A stretch of DNA of 64,000 bases, from the NCBI GenBank assembly GCA_030789695.1, contig CM061141.1:323749938-323813937 (forward strand), given 5' to 3'. The translations under genes and the position numbers were made by a program. This DNA comes from Scilla litardierei. Its lineage: Eukaryota; Streptophyta; Magnoliopsida; Asparagales; Asparagaceae. The notes beneath the pieces are model-generated. The model had not been told where the DNA came from and made no database searches. It saw only the letters and a program-made list of their open reading frames with translations. Position 1 is the stretch's first letter, and the number at the start of each line of letters is the position of its first letter. Of this stretch, positions 10,264-21,933 are shown in pieces.

Positions 10264-10448
10264 GAAAGTTATTTTATTATTCCCTTAGATTAATTGTATT
10301 AGGATTGAGCTTTTCCCCCTAGGTTAAGAATTATTTTCTAGTCTTAGTTAGCGAGTAGTTTAATAGTATTAGGGTTTCTTTTAGTACTAGATCTGAAATT
10401 CTAATAAAAATCCTCTTTTTATCGTCAAATCCCTAGCGAATCGCATCA
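10155..10448 (+). repeat. LTR 4 (A2 type, 294 bp), followed by TSD CAATA
   Basis: It begins TGATGCGGCTGG and ends CGCATCA, and is nearly identical to LTR 3. Bases 10,449-10,453 are CAATA, matching the left flank of LTR 1. Confidence 0.9.
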
Positions 10449-10856
10449 CAATAATGCTAAATTCTCTATTCACATTATAATATTTCCAACTAAGCATATG
10501 TGGTCTTTGAATGCAAGTTAAAGGAATTAAAAATGCATCAATATCTGTGCATGCTTACCGATTCCAAATGACTATCATCATCAATCTGTCCATCCGTATC
10601 AAAAAGACATATCAAAGTATGAAAAAGGCATCAAACCATCGACAGAAGAAGAAATGAGCTTGTTTTGCTGATATGGTACAAAGTGCACCTAATAATAATA
10701 ATTACAATTAGTCCAAATATTTGTGATGCCACTCTAAAACCAGAATCAACAAAATTAACAAAAAAAGAAAACCTATACAACTTATCATGTACATTATCTG
10801 TAACAAGTAAATATAAACAAACTACCGCTACACAAATATGAGTACAGTAGTATGAT

Positions 10857-11358
10857 AGGATGTGCATGTATGAACCACATTGCACGATACAGAAAGTGTG
10901 GTTTAATTTGACATGATTACTGATTAAACAAAAACCATATAAAGGATATTTGTGTATTAAGAAAAATAATGGTTAATTACTTATAAATGAAACTTATAAT
11001 ACTAAAATGTAAAAGAAGGGGTTAAGGCCGGTTACCTTCATATTTTTATACTTCTTTCAGTTTATACATTTGTACCGGTTTATTGAAATAGTTTTAAAAA
11101 CTAACATGCAAGCCAAGCTGTGGGCAATGTGTTGATGTCTACTGCAATTCTGACCGATGATTATACCTATCATCAATGATCTAGGGAATGATGTTGCTGG
11201 ATTCTGTGTTTAAAAGGTTAGGATTACATCCTATAGCAATTGGATGTATGCAAGGGAATCAAACTAGTTATATGCACATCAGAAGGGGAAAAGACTAGAA
11301 AAGAGTCCAATTACCCAAGGTTTTGTAGGACTACAACACAAAGAAAGGTTGTTGGTGA
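10857..11358. repeat. Direct duplication, copy 1 (~502 bp)
   Basis: The sequence from GGATGTGCATGTATGAACC to GGTTGTTGGTGA is repeated at 12,687-13,069 in the same orientation with scattered substitutions. Copy 1 has about 120 bp (roughly 11,069-11,190) that copy 2 lacks. The spacing is ~1.83 kb. There are no terminal repeats, so it looks like an old segmental duplication. Confidence 0.85.
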
Positions 11359-12686
11359 AATAACAGGTTTTATTATTTGGAAAATAACATGTTCAAGTTT
11401 AGAAATATGGGAGGAAATTGAAAGAACCCACTTGATTTTTAAACTGAAAGCTAAAACAGTGATTAGAATACAAATTAACTATACAGTAATCCACATGGAT
11501 CTACACAGACAATATACAAGATTGCCAAGGCTTGACATTGTCATTGGGGAATTGACTGGCTGAGGATTAGGCATTGTACAAGTTCTAACTAAGATTGTGC
11601 CCGATTAGGCATAGTACCCTCACCATTCATTGGCTTGTACTGACAGAATGACAATATCACCTACCGATTATTGTCCCACAAATCCATGTACCCTCAAAGT
11701 GAGCCTCATGTAAAATAAGACATATGGGAGATAATTTGTATAGTTTTACCACGTCTGCTGTTATGTATCTCAATGGTCTGACATGTGCACTGTAAATTTG
11801 TTGAGAGAATAGACACGACCAATATCTATGGATACATGACCCTGAAATCTCTGAGCATCTCAGTTTAAGAGAATTTGAGATTAAAAATATATATATTCGA
11901 ATGAGACATTGATAAAAGGTGTTTATTTGATGGGAGTTGCTACAAGTTCTTTTAACAGCTTCAATCTCTGCTTTCAAACCGATGATCATTGGTTGAACAT
12001 TGCATTATTATTGGCCTGAGAGAAATTCTATTACTTGGTTAGTTTGCTGAGTACTTAAACTTAAGGAATTGAGGGCTGCTTGAATATTGAAATGCAAACT
12101 GTGGTCCCTTTGACGAACTCAATCGGTCCGATGTATTTTAAATGCAGCCGGGTGTTAGCTAAGCTTGTTTCGTCATGAGCATTATGGAGTTTATTTTCTT
12201 GATTGTTGTAGACGGGCATATGATTAGATTCATAATGCTGACTTGTTTAATTAAGGAATTATGACCACATATGAACTAAACACTCACAAGTGATTAGCAT
12301 TAGCTTATGTTCACTTGCCACTGGACATTTTTTTTGGGTTTAGAATAAATGTTATGCTATGTTATGTTTAAGTATGACAATGTTCGTCAAATCTATTTGG
12401 CCAATGATAGTATACATATGTATTTATGCAAAAGGGCGGTATCCCTTGCTGAGGGTCCTCAGCCACTGGAACCCATGACAGTAAGTTGTTCAAGGGCCGA
12501 AGGCAAAAAAAAAAGTGGTCTCTTCTGAGCCCTTTTTGGACCCACAAACTGTCTGGCCAAACAACCAACATGCAGATATCTCGCTGCAATTTTGATGGGG
12601 GTCCCAAGATCTTGTGACCCCAATCACCAAAACCCCTGTTTGTGATTAAACCTTCATTCTTCATTGTCCCCAAAACCCCTGCAATT

Positions 12687-13069
12687 AGGATGCGCATGTA
12701 TGAACCACATTGCATGATACAGAAAGTGTGGTTTAGTTTGACATGATTACTGATTAAACAATAACCATCTAAAGGATATTTGTGTATTAAGAAAAATAAT
12801 GGTTAATACTTATAAATGAAACTTATAATATTAAAATGTAAAAGAAGAGGTTAATGCAGGGCACCTTCATATTTTTATACTTCTTTCAGTTTATACATTT
12901 GATGTTGCTGGATTCTGACTTAAAAAGGTTAGGATTATATCCTATAGCTGATGGATATATGTAAGGGAATCAAACTAGTTATATGCACATCAAAAGGGGA
13001 AAAGACTAGAAAAGAGTCCAATTACCCAAGGTTTTGTGGGACTACAACACAAAGAAGGGTTGTTGGTGA
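12687..13069. repeat. Direct duplication, copy 2 (~383 bp)
   Basis: It matches 10,857-11,358 but joins TTTATACATTTG directly to ATGTTGCTGGATTC, so the ~120 bp internal part of copy 1 is missing. Neither copy keeps a long shared reading frame. Confidence 0.85.
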
Positions 13070-14504
13070 TTATACGATTTTGATTCCTAGTTATGTTAAT
13101 CGTCCATGGCCAACATTCTATAATCAAAATCTGTAAGTTTCTTCAACAAATAGGAGGTTAAAAAGTTTAGACTTGAACGGCGTCAGACTTAATAGGACTT
13201 ACAATGTCATAATGATATGATTTAGGGTTTGAATCATTGGTTCGATTTGGACTCTGATTTCAAACATCTATCCCTTCAAATTTGATTCAACTTTTGATCG
13301 AACAAGCCTTTTTCGATAAACATTGATTTGATTGGGATAAAAGGTAACTGAATCTAAAGAAAGGGTATGTACAATTTTTACGATTTTTCATCCAACTTCT
13401 AAACCACTACTCTTCGGATCCATCATCTAGCTGGACCAGATAGTAAATTTACAAATTAGCATGTAATCTATCGACTCTAATTTAACATCTTCCCCGTTAC
13501 AAGTCAAGTTATATGGTCTGGGTTTTTTTGCCATACTTCCCCTCATTTTAATTGTTTGCTAAAGTTTTCCATCAAAATAGATTATTTGGTCTAGTTTAAA
13601 TTCGGCTTCCCAATTTATTCCCAAGTAGTTTCATGATAGCTTTTAGAGTCAGTGTTCTCTCTCACTATAGCCAAGTAAAATATAAAACTTATATAATAAT
13701 ATGAAATGCTAGGTTATATACTTAAATGCATAAATGGTTACCCATCAAGCAGTATCCTCTCATCTTTTATTAAGAACGCAGGAATACCAGGAAAGTGTGA
13801 TACAAATCACATTTGGATTAGGAACCACATGCATTATGAAGTAAAATTATCAAGTCCACAACACTTATATGTCTCGAATACATTATAGCATACAAAGGCA
13901 ATCACATTAAAAAGATAAACTGAGAAAATTTTCAGTTGGCAAGATTTTGGCAACAAACTGCAGAAGTAATTGCTCACTGATTTGAAATCAACCCAGGAAA
14001 AGAAAATACAAAAGGTCCAAAACAACGAATCAAACATTTCAGAGTTAAAGAACATACTTGTGTTACATCATCCTTGTGGAATTCCTCCAAGCATGCCACA
14101 TGTTTACCATTCCTCCAATCCTAAAACAATATATGGGGGAAATAAAAACCATTAATTTAACATGGGTATGCCATGAAAATAATAAGACTACCGTATACAA
14201 CTTTAACTTTGGATACAACTGATATGACCGATGAAATGTTTTTCCAAAATTCCAAAATAATAATAGGAGAGATCAGTTGCAAGCAAGAACACACTAACCG
14301 TAAGCCACCCAAAAGAACATCATTTGATAAGCAGATTTGTTTTGCAAAAAAATAGAAAACAGGTACAAGTTCATTACCAAGTCATTATAAATAAATCTGT
14401 GATTTTCCAAAATGGTGACTTTGCCAAAATTATTAAAAATTTCTGAAATTTAAAAGCCTACACAAAATAATCAAAGGAAGCTCCTCAAAAGAGATAACCT
14501 ATGC

Positions 14505-14628
14505 TCTCATGCTAATGTTTTCGATTTAAATCTGTTTCGGTTCTACGCTCTCAGGCTTACGTTTTGGGTTTAAATCTGTTCGGGGTCTATGCTCTCAGGC
14601 TAATGTTTTCGGTTTAAATATGTATGGG
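14505..14628. repeat. Short tandem repeat, ~58 bp unit, ~2 copies
   Basis: The unit CTATGCTCTCAGGCTAATGT...TTTAAATCTGTT recurs with variation (CATGCTAATG, CAGGCTTACG, CAGGCTAATG). No function is apparent. Confidence 0.7.
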
Positions 14629-16937
14629 TTCAATATGTTTTAACGAGTGGATGTCTGGTCTATCTAGAACAACATCAATTTGACAATTGTAAGGACAAAT
14701 CATATAGCAAACGGGTCAAGGATTGGAAGTAAGCAAGTGCCAGCGTAATCAATTAATTGAAAAGAGCACACAGCAACCGCATAGCATATTCCCACAGAAT
14801 TGGCAATATGTATGAGCACCATAATTGAGTGTAAAAACTTAATCAAGTTCGAAGTACTCAATGAAAATGGGGAGACAAAGGCATCCTACCTAACTTTTTC
14901 ATAAATTTCAAGTAGTCGTGTCCATTTGAGAGATACCGCAGGCGATAACAGTCAAGACTGCATTCCATCACATGGTCTATTGACTTCGATGACAACGGCA
15001 CGATAATATGTTACATCAGTTACATCTTGTACCAATTACAATCCATTCCTTTGGTTGTACTTAATTTATATGCCAAAACCTGACCAAACTAAAATTGCCG
15101 AATATACAAAAATTTTATAACACAAGGTGATGAAAACTGAATGCAAGTTTCCAGACTTCCATGCAGAAATACAAAGTTCTCTTTGAGCTTGGAGAGATTT
15201 AAGAAGTGATACCTAGATGTCGAGGATGAGAGGCATGGGTGGCAAGTACTGAGCGTCTTAAAGTGCCCAGCATTCAAAGTTTGCAGTAAGATATGTGAAT
15301 GCAGCTATATATGAATGTATGCATGTTCATATGTACAAATGTACCAAAGTGCGTGTTTATAAAATTGGTCCCATGTTTAGAGAAGCAATAAGCTCCCAGT
15401 AGACATATAAACATACACACTAAATGTCAAAAATTCCTAAAAATCAAAAAAAAACAGACAAATCTTATTAAGCACTAAAAATTGATACAACATATTATAT
15501 TGTGAAAATAGGCCATTGATCCAATCGAATAATAACATAATCAATACACAACATTACTAAACTATGAATATAATAATTCATACGCAATTAATAATTACAA
15601 AACAGAATTAAAGAACTCGTATCTTTGAACTAGCGCTAGCAATCAAATTCCCCCGTGCAAATGTAAGATAGAGAATAAGAACAATCGAGGGAGAGAAAAA
15701 GGGAAAAAAGAAAGATGGAAAGAGTGGGAAAACGAGAGAGAAAGAGAGGGCAAGATAAAGGATAGGGAGGCCGCCAAAGAGTAAGCTTTAGATTTAAGAT
15801 CTCTAAGCTGATATGTTGGTGAGGATTTTGGTTTTTTTTATTTTTATAACCCGACCCAAAGCAGAGGGATAATTCCAATGCACCTGCATAATCGGATTCT
15901 CCAGGCGCATAACCCGAGTAACTGGATTACCAGCCTAATTGTATAATCCCACCCTATAATTAATATTTAAAGAGGCCCGAGACCACATGGTATCATACGA
16001 TCGTTTAATCCTTGTTTTTTAACCCTTCATGGATGGCCTAGGCAGAGGCATGGGCGTCAAGTACCAAGCGTTTCAAAGGGCTCGGCATGGCAAAGTTTAA
16101 GTATGATATAGGGATGTGGATATATGTGTGCTGTTGAAATCCATTTTTGAACCATTACAGGTCACAAAGTAGGGTGTGGCGTTATCTTATTTTCATATGA
16201 TTTGGTAGGATTGCAACAATTCAAATCATCTCATGATTTTTCATGTCGTTATTCGCATACATCTGTGCATTTATTTTATTAACAATGGCTAAAGGTACAA
16301 GGGCAATTTGCCAATTCCAACAACAAGAAAGCGCAAGAAAAAATGATATTACTAACTAATCCCGTCTATAGAGCAATTTAAAACTATCCCGTGACTTGAA
16401 AGTTTCAAGATGTTAGGGGAGATTAACTTTTGAGTCAAGATTATCAGCTAAAATGTGGCCTTATCTACAGCCTTATCAAAGCCCATCCAAGTCTTGTCAT
16501 AATCCAGCTTAACAACTCTACAAATTGGTCCTGTTTTGGCCTACTGTGAATTTAAAGAGAATTTGAGCATTTAACAAGTACAATCTATCAGAAAAAAGAA
16601 CTTCATATTTGGCCTTATCAGTCTTTAAAGAATCATTAGATTGCTTGGATTAGGAATCTAAAACTCATGCAAACTCCTTGACATTTCTCATGATGATCCA
16701 AATTTTACCCAAAGAAACCATCAGTAACACCAGGGCCACTCTACAGTTTGATTCAATTAATTGATCCTATTAACACCAGTTCTCAAAATCTAAGTGAACT
16801 GGTAAGATCCAGTTCGGATTTTAATCCATATTTTGGCGTATTGGTCTCATCACAATTTGTTCTATTCAGCCCAAAATTTTGCTCTTATGTAAATGCCATG
16901 AGAAACACAAATAGGGGGGATCGGCTGCAAGTTATTT

Positions 16938-17266
16938 GGAGGAGGCGCAACATCAAGCAGAGGCACCTCCGGTGAGTGTGAATACTGACATCAACAACAG
17001 CCATGTGTTTCTTCAAACATTGAGCATCGAGCCATGTGTTTCTCCAAACAGTGAGCATCGGCCCCAGCAGAACGGAGAAGAAGAATGCAGCATCAACTCC
17101 AACCAGCGGCAATGACAACCTCAGACAGCCAAAGAACACAGTAATATCTTCGGCCAGCAGTAGCATTAGCATGATATCAACATCAACGACCATCCTGCTC
17201 AGCAAGCACATGTTAAGCAGCGAACAAGCCTCCATGAAACAACAAGCCAATCCTTTAACTCAATGA
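16938..17266 (+). pseudogene. Possible terminal exon remnant, unknown family
   Basis: From about 16,938 the frame reads EEAQHQAEAPPVSVNTD..., a polar Ser/Asn/Gln-rich peptide ending near 17,108. An overlapping frame continues as a Ser/Thr-rich stretch to 17,266. Base composition is richer in C and G than in the surroundings, and the peptide looks like the low-complexity tail of a plant nuclear protein. I cannot name a family and see no upstream exons. It could be a decayed 3' exon or chance. Confidence 0.2.
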
Positions 17267-18453
17267 TAACTTCATATTTCTCTTTCTCATCCTTTTTAAG
17301 TTAATGATTATTGAGTCATCATGTTTCAATAGATGTGTTCTGATATATTCCTGGTTCAGTTATGTATACACCTCATAATTTGGTTTCTTATGCATCTCAC
17401 CTTTATCCAAGGCTTGCATCTTGAACTGCCAAGTTATGCATAGTAAGGTTTGAGATCTCGATTTTGGTCTCAGTTTCGTTCTTCCGAAAATGTGGGTTTT
17501 GCTTTCGCCTGTTTCGGAGGTTTCGTAGTTGAGTTTTGTTTCATTCCTTTCGCCTACTGGAGACTCAAATTACACATTTTGCAGTTCCATTAGCATATGT
17601 ATTTTTAATATATAATTAATTAGTATGTGTAATGTGATACGATTAGGGCTTTTTGTGGGGGGTTGGGATTTTTGGTGGAAGAACAAATAAAAGAGAGATT
17701 TTTTATATAATTTCAGATCTGAAAATAACAAGATAAATACTCCAATTCGAGAAGAGGCACTCTCCTAACTTTCAATTTGAGATGAAAGTCTAAATCTCCA
17801 ACTATTGTCCATAGACAAATTATCTAAGGAATAAACTAAGGGAATTAGCAAATCAACTCAAGCATAGGGAACTAACAATAGCAGTAAGTTCGGTTACATG
17901 TTGATTCACTCTAGAGTACTACAAAAGAAAACACATAACAAATTATACAAAAAACCTTTTGTATCATTCAACATCAAAGTTCACTAATTAAGATTCAAAC
18001 TTGAAGCTGAAATCACAGAAAACTCGCATAACAACAGCAGCATATGCAACATAACCCGACCCAAAATAACATGAAAGAAAGGAGAAAATAGAGATTTACC
18101 AACACTAAACCCACTGAAGGGCCCACGGTCACTCTCAAAAACCACACTCACTCCAAAAATTTGAGTTTCACCCCTTTAATGATCAAACAAATAAATAAAA
18201 ATAACATTTGTATCGCAAAATTATGGATCGTAAAAACAGCAATTATGCATAATTTGGCTCTCATGTCTGAAAAGCTTTCATGTAAACAAAGTTCCTTGGC
18301 TGCATCAATCGTAAAGACAACATCTTTGCATCGCAAATAGAACCGACAAATGCAGTCGTCCCTGCGCTGATAGCACATATTCCACATGTGTGTTTGTGTC
18401 TACGCACACATGCGTTTGTAAATAAATGTGATCTCCTGAATGAATTATGCTAA

Positions 18454-18458
18454 GAAAC
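18454..18458. repeat. Target-site duplication GAAAC of element A3 (left)
   Basis: GAAAC lies next to the A3 3' LTR end. The same five bases lie at 31,185-31,189 next to the A3 5' LTR start, and as GTTTC at 29,505-29,509 in the inverted copy. Confidence 0.75.
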
Positions 18459-18754
18459 TGATACGTTTCGCTAGGGTTTTGATGATAAAAGGGGGATTTT
18501 TATTGGAACTCAGATCTGGAATTACAAGGAATCCTACTACAACTCAACTACTCGCTAACTAATGGCTAGAAAACAATTATTAACCTAGGGAGAAAAGCCA
18601 AAATTCCTAATACAATTAATCTAAGTGAATAAATAAAATAACTCTCACAATTTTCGCATACCCTCTAGGGCGGGCTCAACCCCCTTTAAATAGAAAACCA
18701 CCCCTAATTGTTATTTTACCCAATTGCCCCTGCTCCCAATTACTGGCCGCAACA
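18459..18754 (-). repeat. A3 3' LTR (296 bp, minus orientation)
   Basis: Read on the minus strand it starts TGTTGCGGCCAGTAATTGGG and ends ...GAAACGTATCA. It is preceded (minus strand) by the purine tract GGGGCGGAGTAG. It is a third LTR subfamily related to A1 and A2. Confidence 0.85.
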
Positions 18755-19245
18755 CTACTCCGCCCCTGAAAACCCACCTTGTCTTCAAGGTGGTGCGTGA
18801 AGTGTATGGTCAGCTACTCCACGTGCATGTGCTCCTGAATATCGTCCACGCCGGCTTCCAGCATTACCACACTCTCTCCTCCCTCTTCTTCGTCATTCAC
18901 AATCAGGATCTGAAGAGTATGATTCCCGCACCGGTGCCCAGGAGTAAACTTCTCGTCGCATTTGAAACACAGGCCCTTGGTCCGCTTGTCACGAACCTCT
19001 GCCTCGGTCATTCTTCGTGTATGTCCTCCAGGTCGTGGTTCCATCCACTTCTCCTTGGTAACCGTTGTGCCGTCCGTGGATGTTGCCCCTCCTGCGGCCC
19101 CCTTTTCCCCCTCCAGGATCCGGCCCTCGAAAAGTGGAGCCTCCCCATGTCCCCCGGGCTCTTCTCTCTGTCTCCTGATGGCCTTCCACCTTCCTAGCCA
19201 AAGTCATCATCCCGTGCAGACCTACTGGCTCGAACTGCCTCAGTA
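18755..19245 (-). pseudogene. gag: A3 gag 3' part and pol-end remnant, cut at 19,245
   Basis: On the minus strand the sequence reads LRQFEPVGL, MMTLARKVEGHQETERRARG, then the zinc-knuckle-like CFKCDEKFTPGHRC and an acidic tail ending HMHVE-stop, then HLEDKVGFQGRSS. It is collinear with A1 but lacks the A1 stop after HQET. The frame is open up to 19,245, where homology to gag ends abruptly inside the core domain and sequence of another retrotransposon's LTR (C) begins. That break is the outer edge of the giant palindrome. The A1-type gag-to-pol-end junction is shared, so A1 and A3 descend from one pol-less ancestor. Confidence 0.8.
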
Positions 19246-20122
19246 TTTGCCAAATATGGCAACCGCCAAATGCCATCACTCTCGCCATCATGGCCCGCCT
19301 TAATGGCCTTAAACGCGCCAATCATGGCTATGTTGATGACATTCATTCCCTCATCAAATGGGCGCCATTAGTGGGGGGTCAACACTTCCCCATTTGCACG
19401 TCCTCATGAATGATGGCCATGATGTGACATCATGGCACATTATTAGGATGATGGGCCTATATAAGGAGGGGGTGGCGTCATCCAAAGGGGCTGGATCTTC
19501 ACGATCTACAACGGAGGTATCACAAACTCCATCTTACACCTTCTTCCGCCTTTACATATTTCTTCTCCATAGCTCGGCTCGAGGATCGGGGCTTGGTCTC
19601 TCCGTGAACCGAGCCCGATCCCACCGAGCATCCCTCAGACTAGATCTGACTTTGACATCGGAGGGGATTCGGTCGGAACCAAGGTCTGACCCCCCTGATG
19701 AGCTCCTTCGTCCATTCAGGTCCAGGAGATCCTGCGACGCCGAGGCTACCCCTCAGCGTCCTCACAGCCGGAGCCGAGCGCCCTCGTCCTCGAGCCCGTT
19801 CGTCTCCACCACCAGAAGATAGTCGCTCTGCCGAGGCCACCCCTTGGCTAGCCAACGCGAAGATCTGCGCGTCCCCTCACCGAGCGACCCCGCCTTCTAC
19901 CGATTACGGAAGTTGCCATCCCGCCGATGCTACCCCTCGGCCCGCCGGAGATCGGAACGGCGCCTTCCCGCTCAAGCGAACGCGCCATCGACCGACCACC
20001 CGGGTCATCTCCGTCTCACGTGGCTACCACGACAACACGGGGGTCCCGCGTGTCCCCTTTGACCGTGTTGACCCCGCACCCTCCATACTATCGATTTGCG
20101 GGTGAAAAATCACCCGTAAACA
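19246..20122 (+). repeat. Truncated LTR of retrotransposon C in the left arm (877 bp)
   Basis: It matches the reverse complement of 40,574-41,451 and ends ...CACCCGTAAACA at 20,122, followed by TGTGG, the complement of C's target duplication CCACA. The first ~177 bp of the LTR are missing. A TATA box (CCTATATAAG, 19,456-19,465) is included, so the fragment could drive transcription into the GRF gene at 20,291. Confidence 0.9.
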
Positions 20123-20290
20123 TGTGGGTTTGTCTTATTTTGTGTATGCAATGAATTTTTCCTCGTTCTTTTTCCTTCAAGACGTCATCTCCATTGTCAT
20201 CCTTCTTATACAATCGTAGGTACGCCTTTCACCGTCACTTATCACATCATTTCCTTGTATTTTTTATATTTCCATTACTAATCTGTAATT

Positions 20291-20770
20291 ATGCATGGTC
20301 AAATGAGTGCAAGCTCTAACCCGTCAGAACGATCACACCCGCAGGATGAGTTGGAATGTGATCCAGCAGACTACTGGCTTTGCCACTGTGGCCTGAGGTG
20401 CCCAAGGCAGACTTCTTGGTCCCGACGCGACCTTGGGAGGAGATATTGGACTTGTTCGTCTCGCGTCGAACACTGCGGATTCTACGAATGGAAGGACCTC
20501 GCTCACAATGCTTGGTCGCGCAACGATATACTTCTTTTGAAGGATGCGAATGAAAGGGGGCAGATTTTGGATAGCTCTTCAAGCATCCTGTCAGATAGTA
20601 GGGTTTACGATCTAGAGGGGCAGTTGGGTACGGTAGTTGGACAAATTGAGAGAAACACAGAGAAAATGAATAGGATTATCGGAGATATTGACACAATTAA
20701 GTGTTTGTTGTTTTCTATATTAGGCCTAATCATTTTAATGTTGTTGGGTGTGTACACGAAGAATGTATGA
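20291..20770 (+). CDS. GRF-type zinc-finger protein with C-terminal membrane anchor (H1, left-arm copy)
   Basis: The product has 159 residues. A Ser-rich N-terminus is followed by a GRF zinc finger: C31-H-C33-G, RQTSWSRR, GRRYWTC (C55), C62 and FYEWKD. Next comes a predicted coiled coil (about 108-135) and a hydrophobic helix at about 137-154 (CLLFSILGLIILMLLGVY) near the end. GRF fingers in APE2, NEIL3 and topoisomerase 3-alpha bind single-stranded DNA; small GRF-plus-membrane proteins of this shape are common and uncharacterised in plants. A conserved splice donor (CGTAG|GTACGC, about 20,215-20,225) in the leader suggests a 5' UTR intron. The frame is intact, with a few differences from the right-arm copy, and collinear without gaps with the H2 copy at 46,771. 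The role in transposition is inferred from location only. Confidence 0.8.
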   Translation: MHGQMSASSNPSERSHPQDELECDPADYWLCHCGLRCPRQTSWSRRDLGRRYWTCSSRVEHCGFYEWKDLAHNAWSRNDILLLKDANERGQILDSSSSILSDSRVYDLEGQLGTVVGQIERNTEKMNRIIGDIDTIKCLLFSILGLIILMLLGVYTKNV

Positions 20771-20849
20771 ATGGGTTGTCGGATAACTTGTAATGATACC
20801 AATATGAAACTGTTATTTTTTGTGCCCTTGCGGCTGTTTGACAGGCCCC

Positions 20850-21665
20850 CCTATGCTCATTGTCTTGTGCATTGTGATATGTGCATGTTTCAGTTGAATG
20901 CAATATGAATCTGATCAGTTTTGTGCCCTTGGGGATGTGGGCAATACCATCTAGGCTCATTGTTTATGCATGGTGATATATGAATGTTTCAATTGATATC
21001 CATATGAACCTCATCTGTTCTGTGCCCTTGGGGCTGTGGGTAATTCTATATAGGCTCAATGTCTTGTGCATGGTGATATGTGCATGTTTCAACTGATATT
21101 TTTTCTCCCCTTGGTTCTGGCTGCCAGACTCTATATGCTCCATGTTTTGTGCATGATGATATGTGCATGTTTCAATTGCTATCCATATGAATCTGAAATT
21201 TTTCCTGCCATTGGGTCTGTCTTTCAGACTCCATATGCTCACTGTCTTGTGTATGGTGATATGTGCATGTTTCAATTGCTATCCATATGAATCTGAAATT
21301 TTTCCGTCCCTTGGGTCTGTCTTTCAGACTCTATATGCTCACTGTCTTGTGTATGGTGATATGTGCATGTCTCAATTGCTATCCATATGAATCTGAAATT
21401 TTTCCTGCCCTTGGGTCTGTCTTTCAGACTCTATATGCTCACTGTCTTGTGTATGGTGATATGTGCATGTTTCAACTGATATTTTTTCTCCCCTTGGTTC
21501 TGGCTGCCAGACTCTATATGCTCCCTGTTTTGTGCATGGTGATATGTGCATGTTTCAATTGCTATCATATGAATCTGATATTTTTCCTGCACTTGGGTCT
21601 GTCTGATAGCAGTATGAAGCGGATAAATTTTTGGCCCTTGCGGCTGTGTGATATACCATACATGC
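20850..21665 (+). repeat. Array of ~100 bp tandem repeats, left arm
   Basis: The unit contains TATGCTCACTGTCTTGTG, GATATGTGCATGTTTCAATT and CCTTGGGTCTGTCTTTCAGA. The period is 100 bp, clearest at 21,235, 21,335 and 21,435, with more diverged units outside (about 8 in all). The same unit occurs at 39,030-39,845, 56,500-58,150 and 61,500-62,150, always in H1. It lies between the GRF gene and the element end, so it is a subterminal array. Confidence 0.9.
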
Positions 21666-21913
21666 TCACTGGCTTGTGCTGCCATGGGGAGGGGGTGAAA
21701 TTATCCTATTCTCACCTCTCCCTACCACATATCACAATTTCACTTTCCACTACCAACTTTCCCAACCCCAAAAGAACACAAAAAAATTTAATGGAACCCA
21801 CATAACTTTCCCTCTACCAATTTCTCTCAACTTTCCCCCTCAAAAGAACACACACCCCCATTTCTCTCTCTTCTAAATTCCTTTGCCTCCCAACTTTCCC
21901 TTCCTTCCTTCCA

Positions 21914-21930
21914 CTCAAAAGAACAAGCCC
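21914..21930 (-). repeat. Terminal inverted repeat of H1 (left-arm copy), TSD TAA next to it
   Basis: The complement reads GGGCTTGTTCTTTTGAG. It resembles the H2 ends (GGGCCTGTTCTTTT). TAA follows at 21,931-21,933, as expected for the TTA/TAA target of Harbinger elements. Confidence 0.75.
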
Positions 21931-21933
21931 TAA

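Larger units (their letters stand above)
5888..10448 (+). mobile_element. Composite non-autonomous LTR retrotransposon: LTR-A1-LTR / LTR-A2-LTR with a single TSD
   Basis: Four LTRs in the same orientation (5,888-6,171; 8,181-8,464; 8,472-8,767; 10,155-10,448) enclose two internal regions, each beginning with a TGGTATCAGAGC primer site and ending with a GGGGCGGAGTAG purine tract. The outer flanks carry one perfect 5 bp duplication, CAATA (5,883-5,887 and 10,449-10,453). Neither half has its own TSD: the inner flanks are ATTGG and TGGAG. The two inner LTRs are separated by only 7 bp, ATTGGAG. The whole 4.56 kb therefore seems to have entered the genome as one unit, or to be the collapsed product of a tandem element. 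There is no pol anywhere, so mobility would have needed enzymes from a relative. Confidence 0.85.
10454..18453. other. 8 kb AT-rich intergenic DNA without a convincing gene
   Basis: I found no element ends, RNA genes or protein families here apart from the repeats listed separately. Weak points are: (i) 12,430-12,690, a less AT-rich stretch with a ~110-codon minus-strand frame of no known family; (ii) 15,640-15,880, a CT-rich strand resembling a 5' leader; (iii) 17,634-17,720, which begins TGATACGATTAGGGC and contains TTTCAGATCTGA, faintly like the terminal part of the A-type LTRs in reverse. Confidence 0.5.
20123..21930 (+). mobile_element. End piece of PIF/Harbinger element H1, left-arm copy
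   Basis: The piece runs from the C insertion point to a Harbinger-type terminus whose complement starts GGGCTTGTTCTTTTGAG, followed by the 3 bp target duplication TAA (21,931-21,933). It holds the intact GRF zinc-finger gene, an array of 100 bp repeats and subterminal repeats of AAAAGAACAC. The rest of H1 exists only on the right, at 56,359 onward. Confidence 0.8.
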
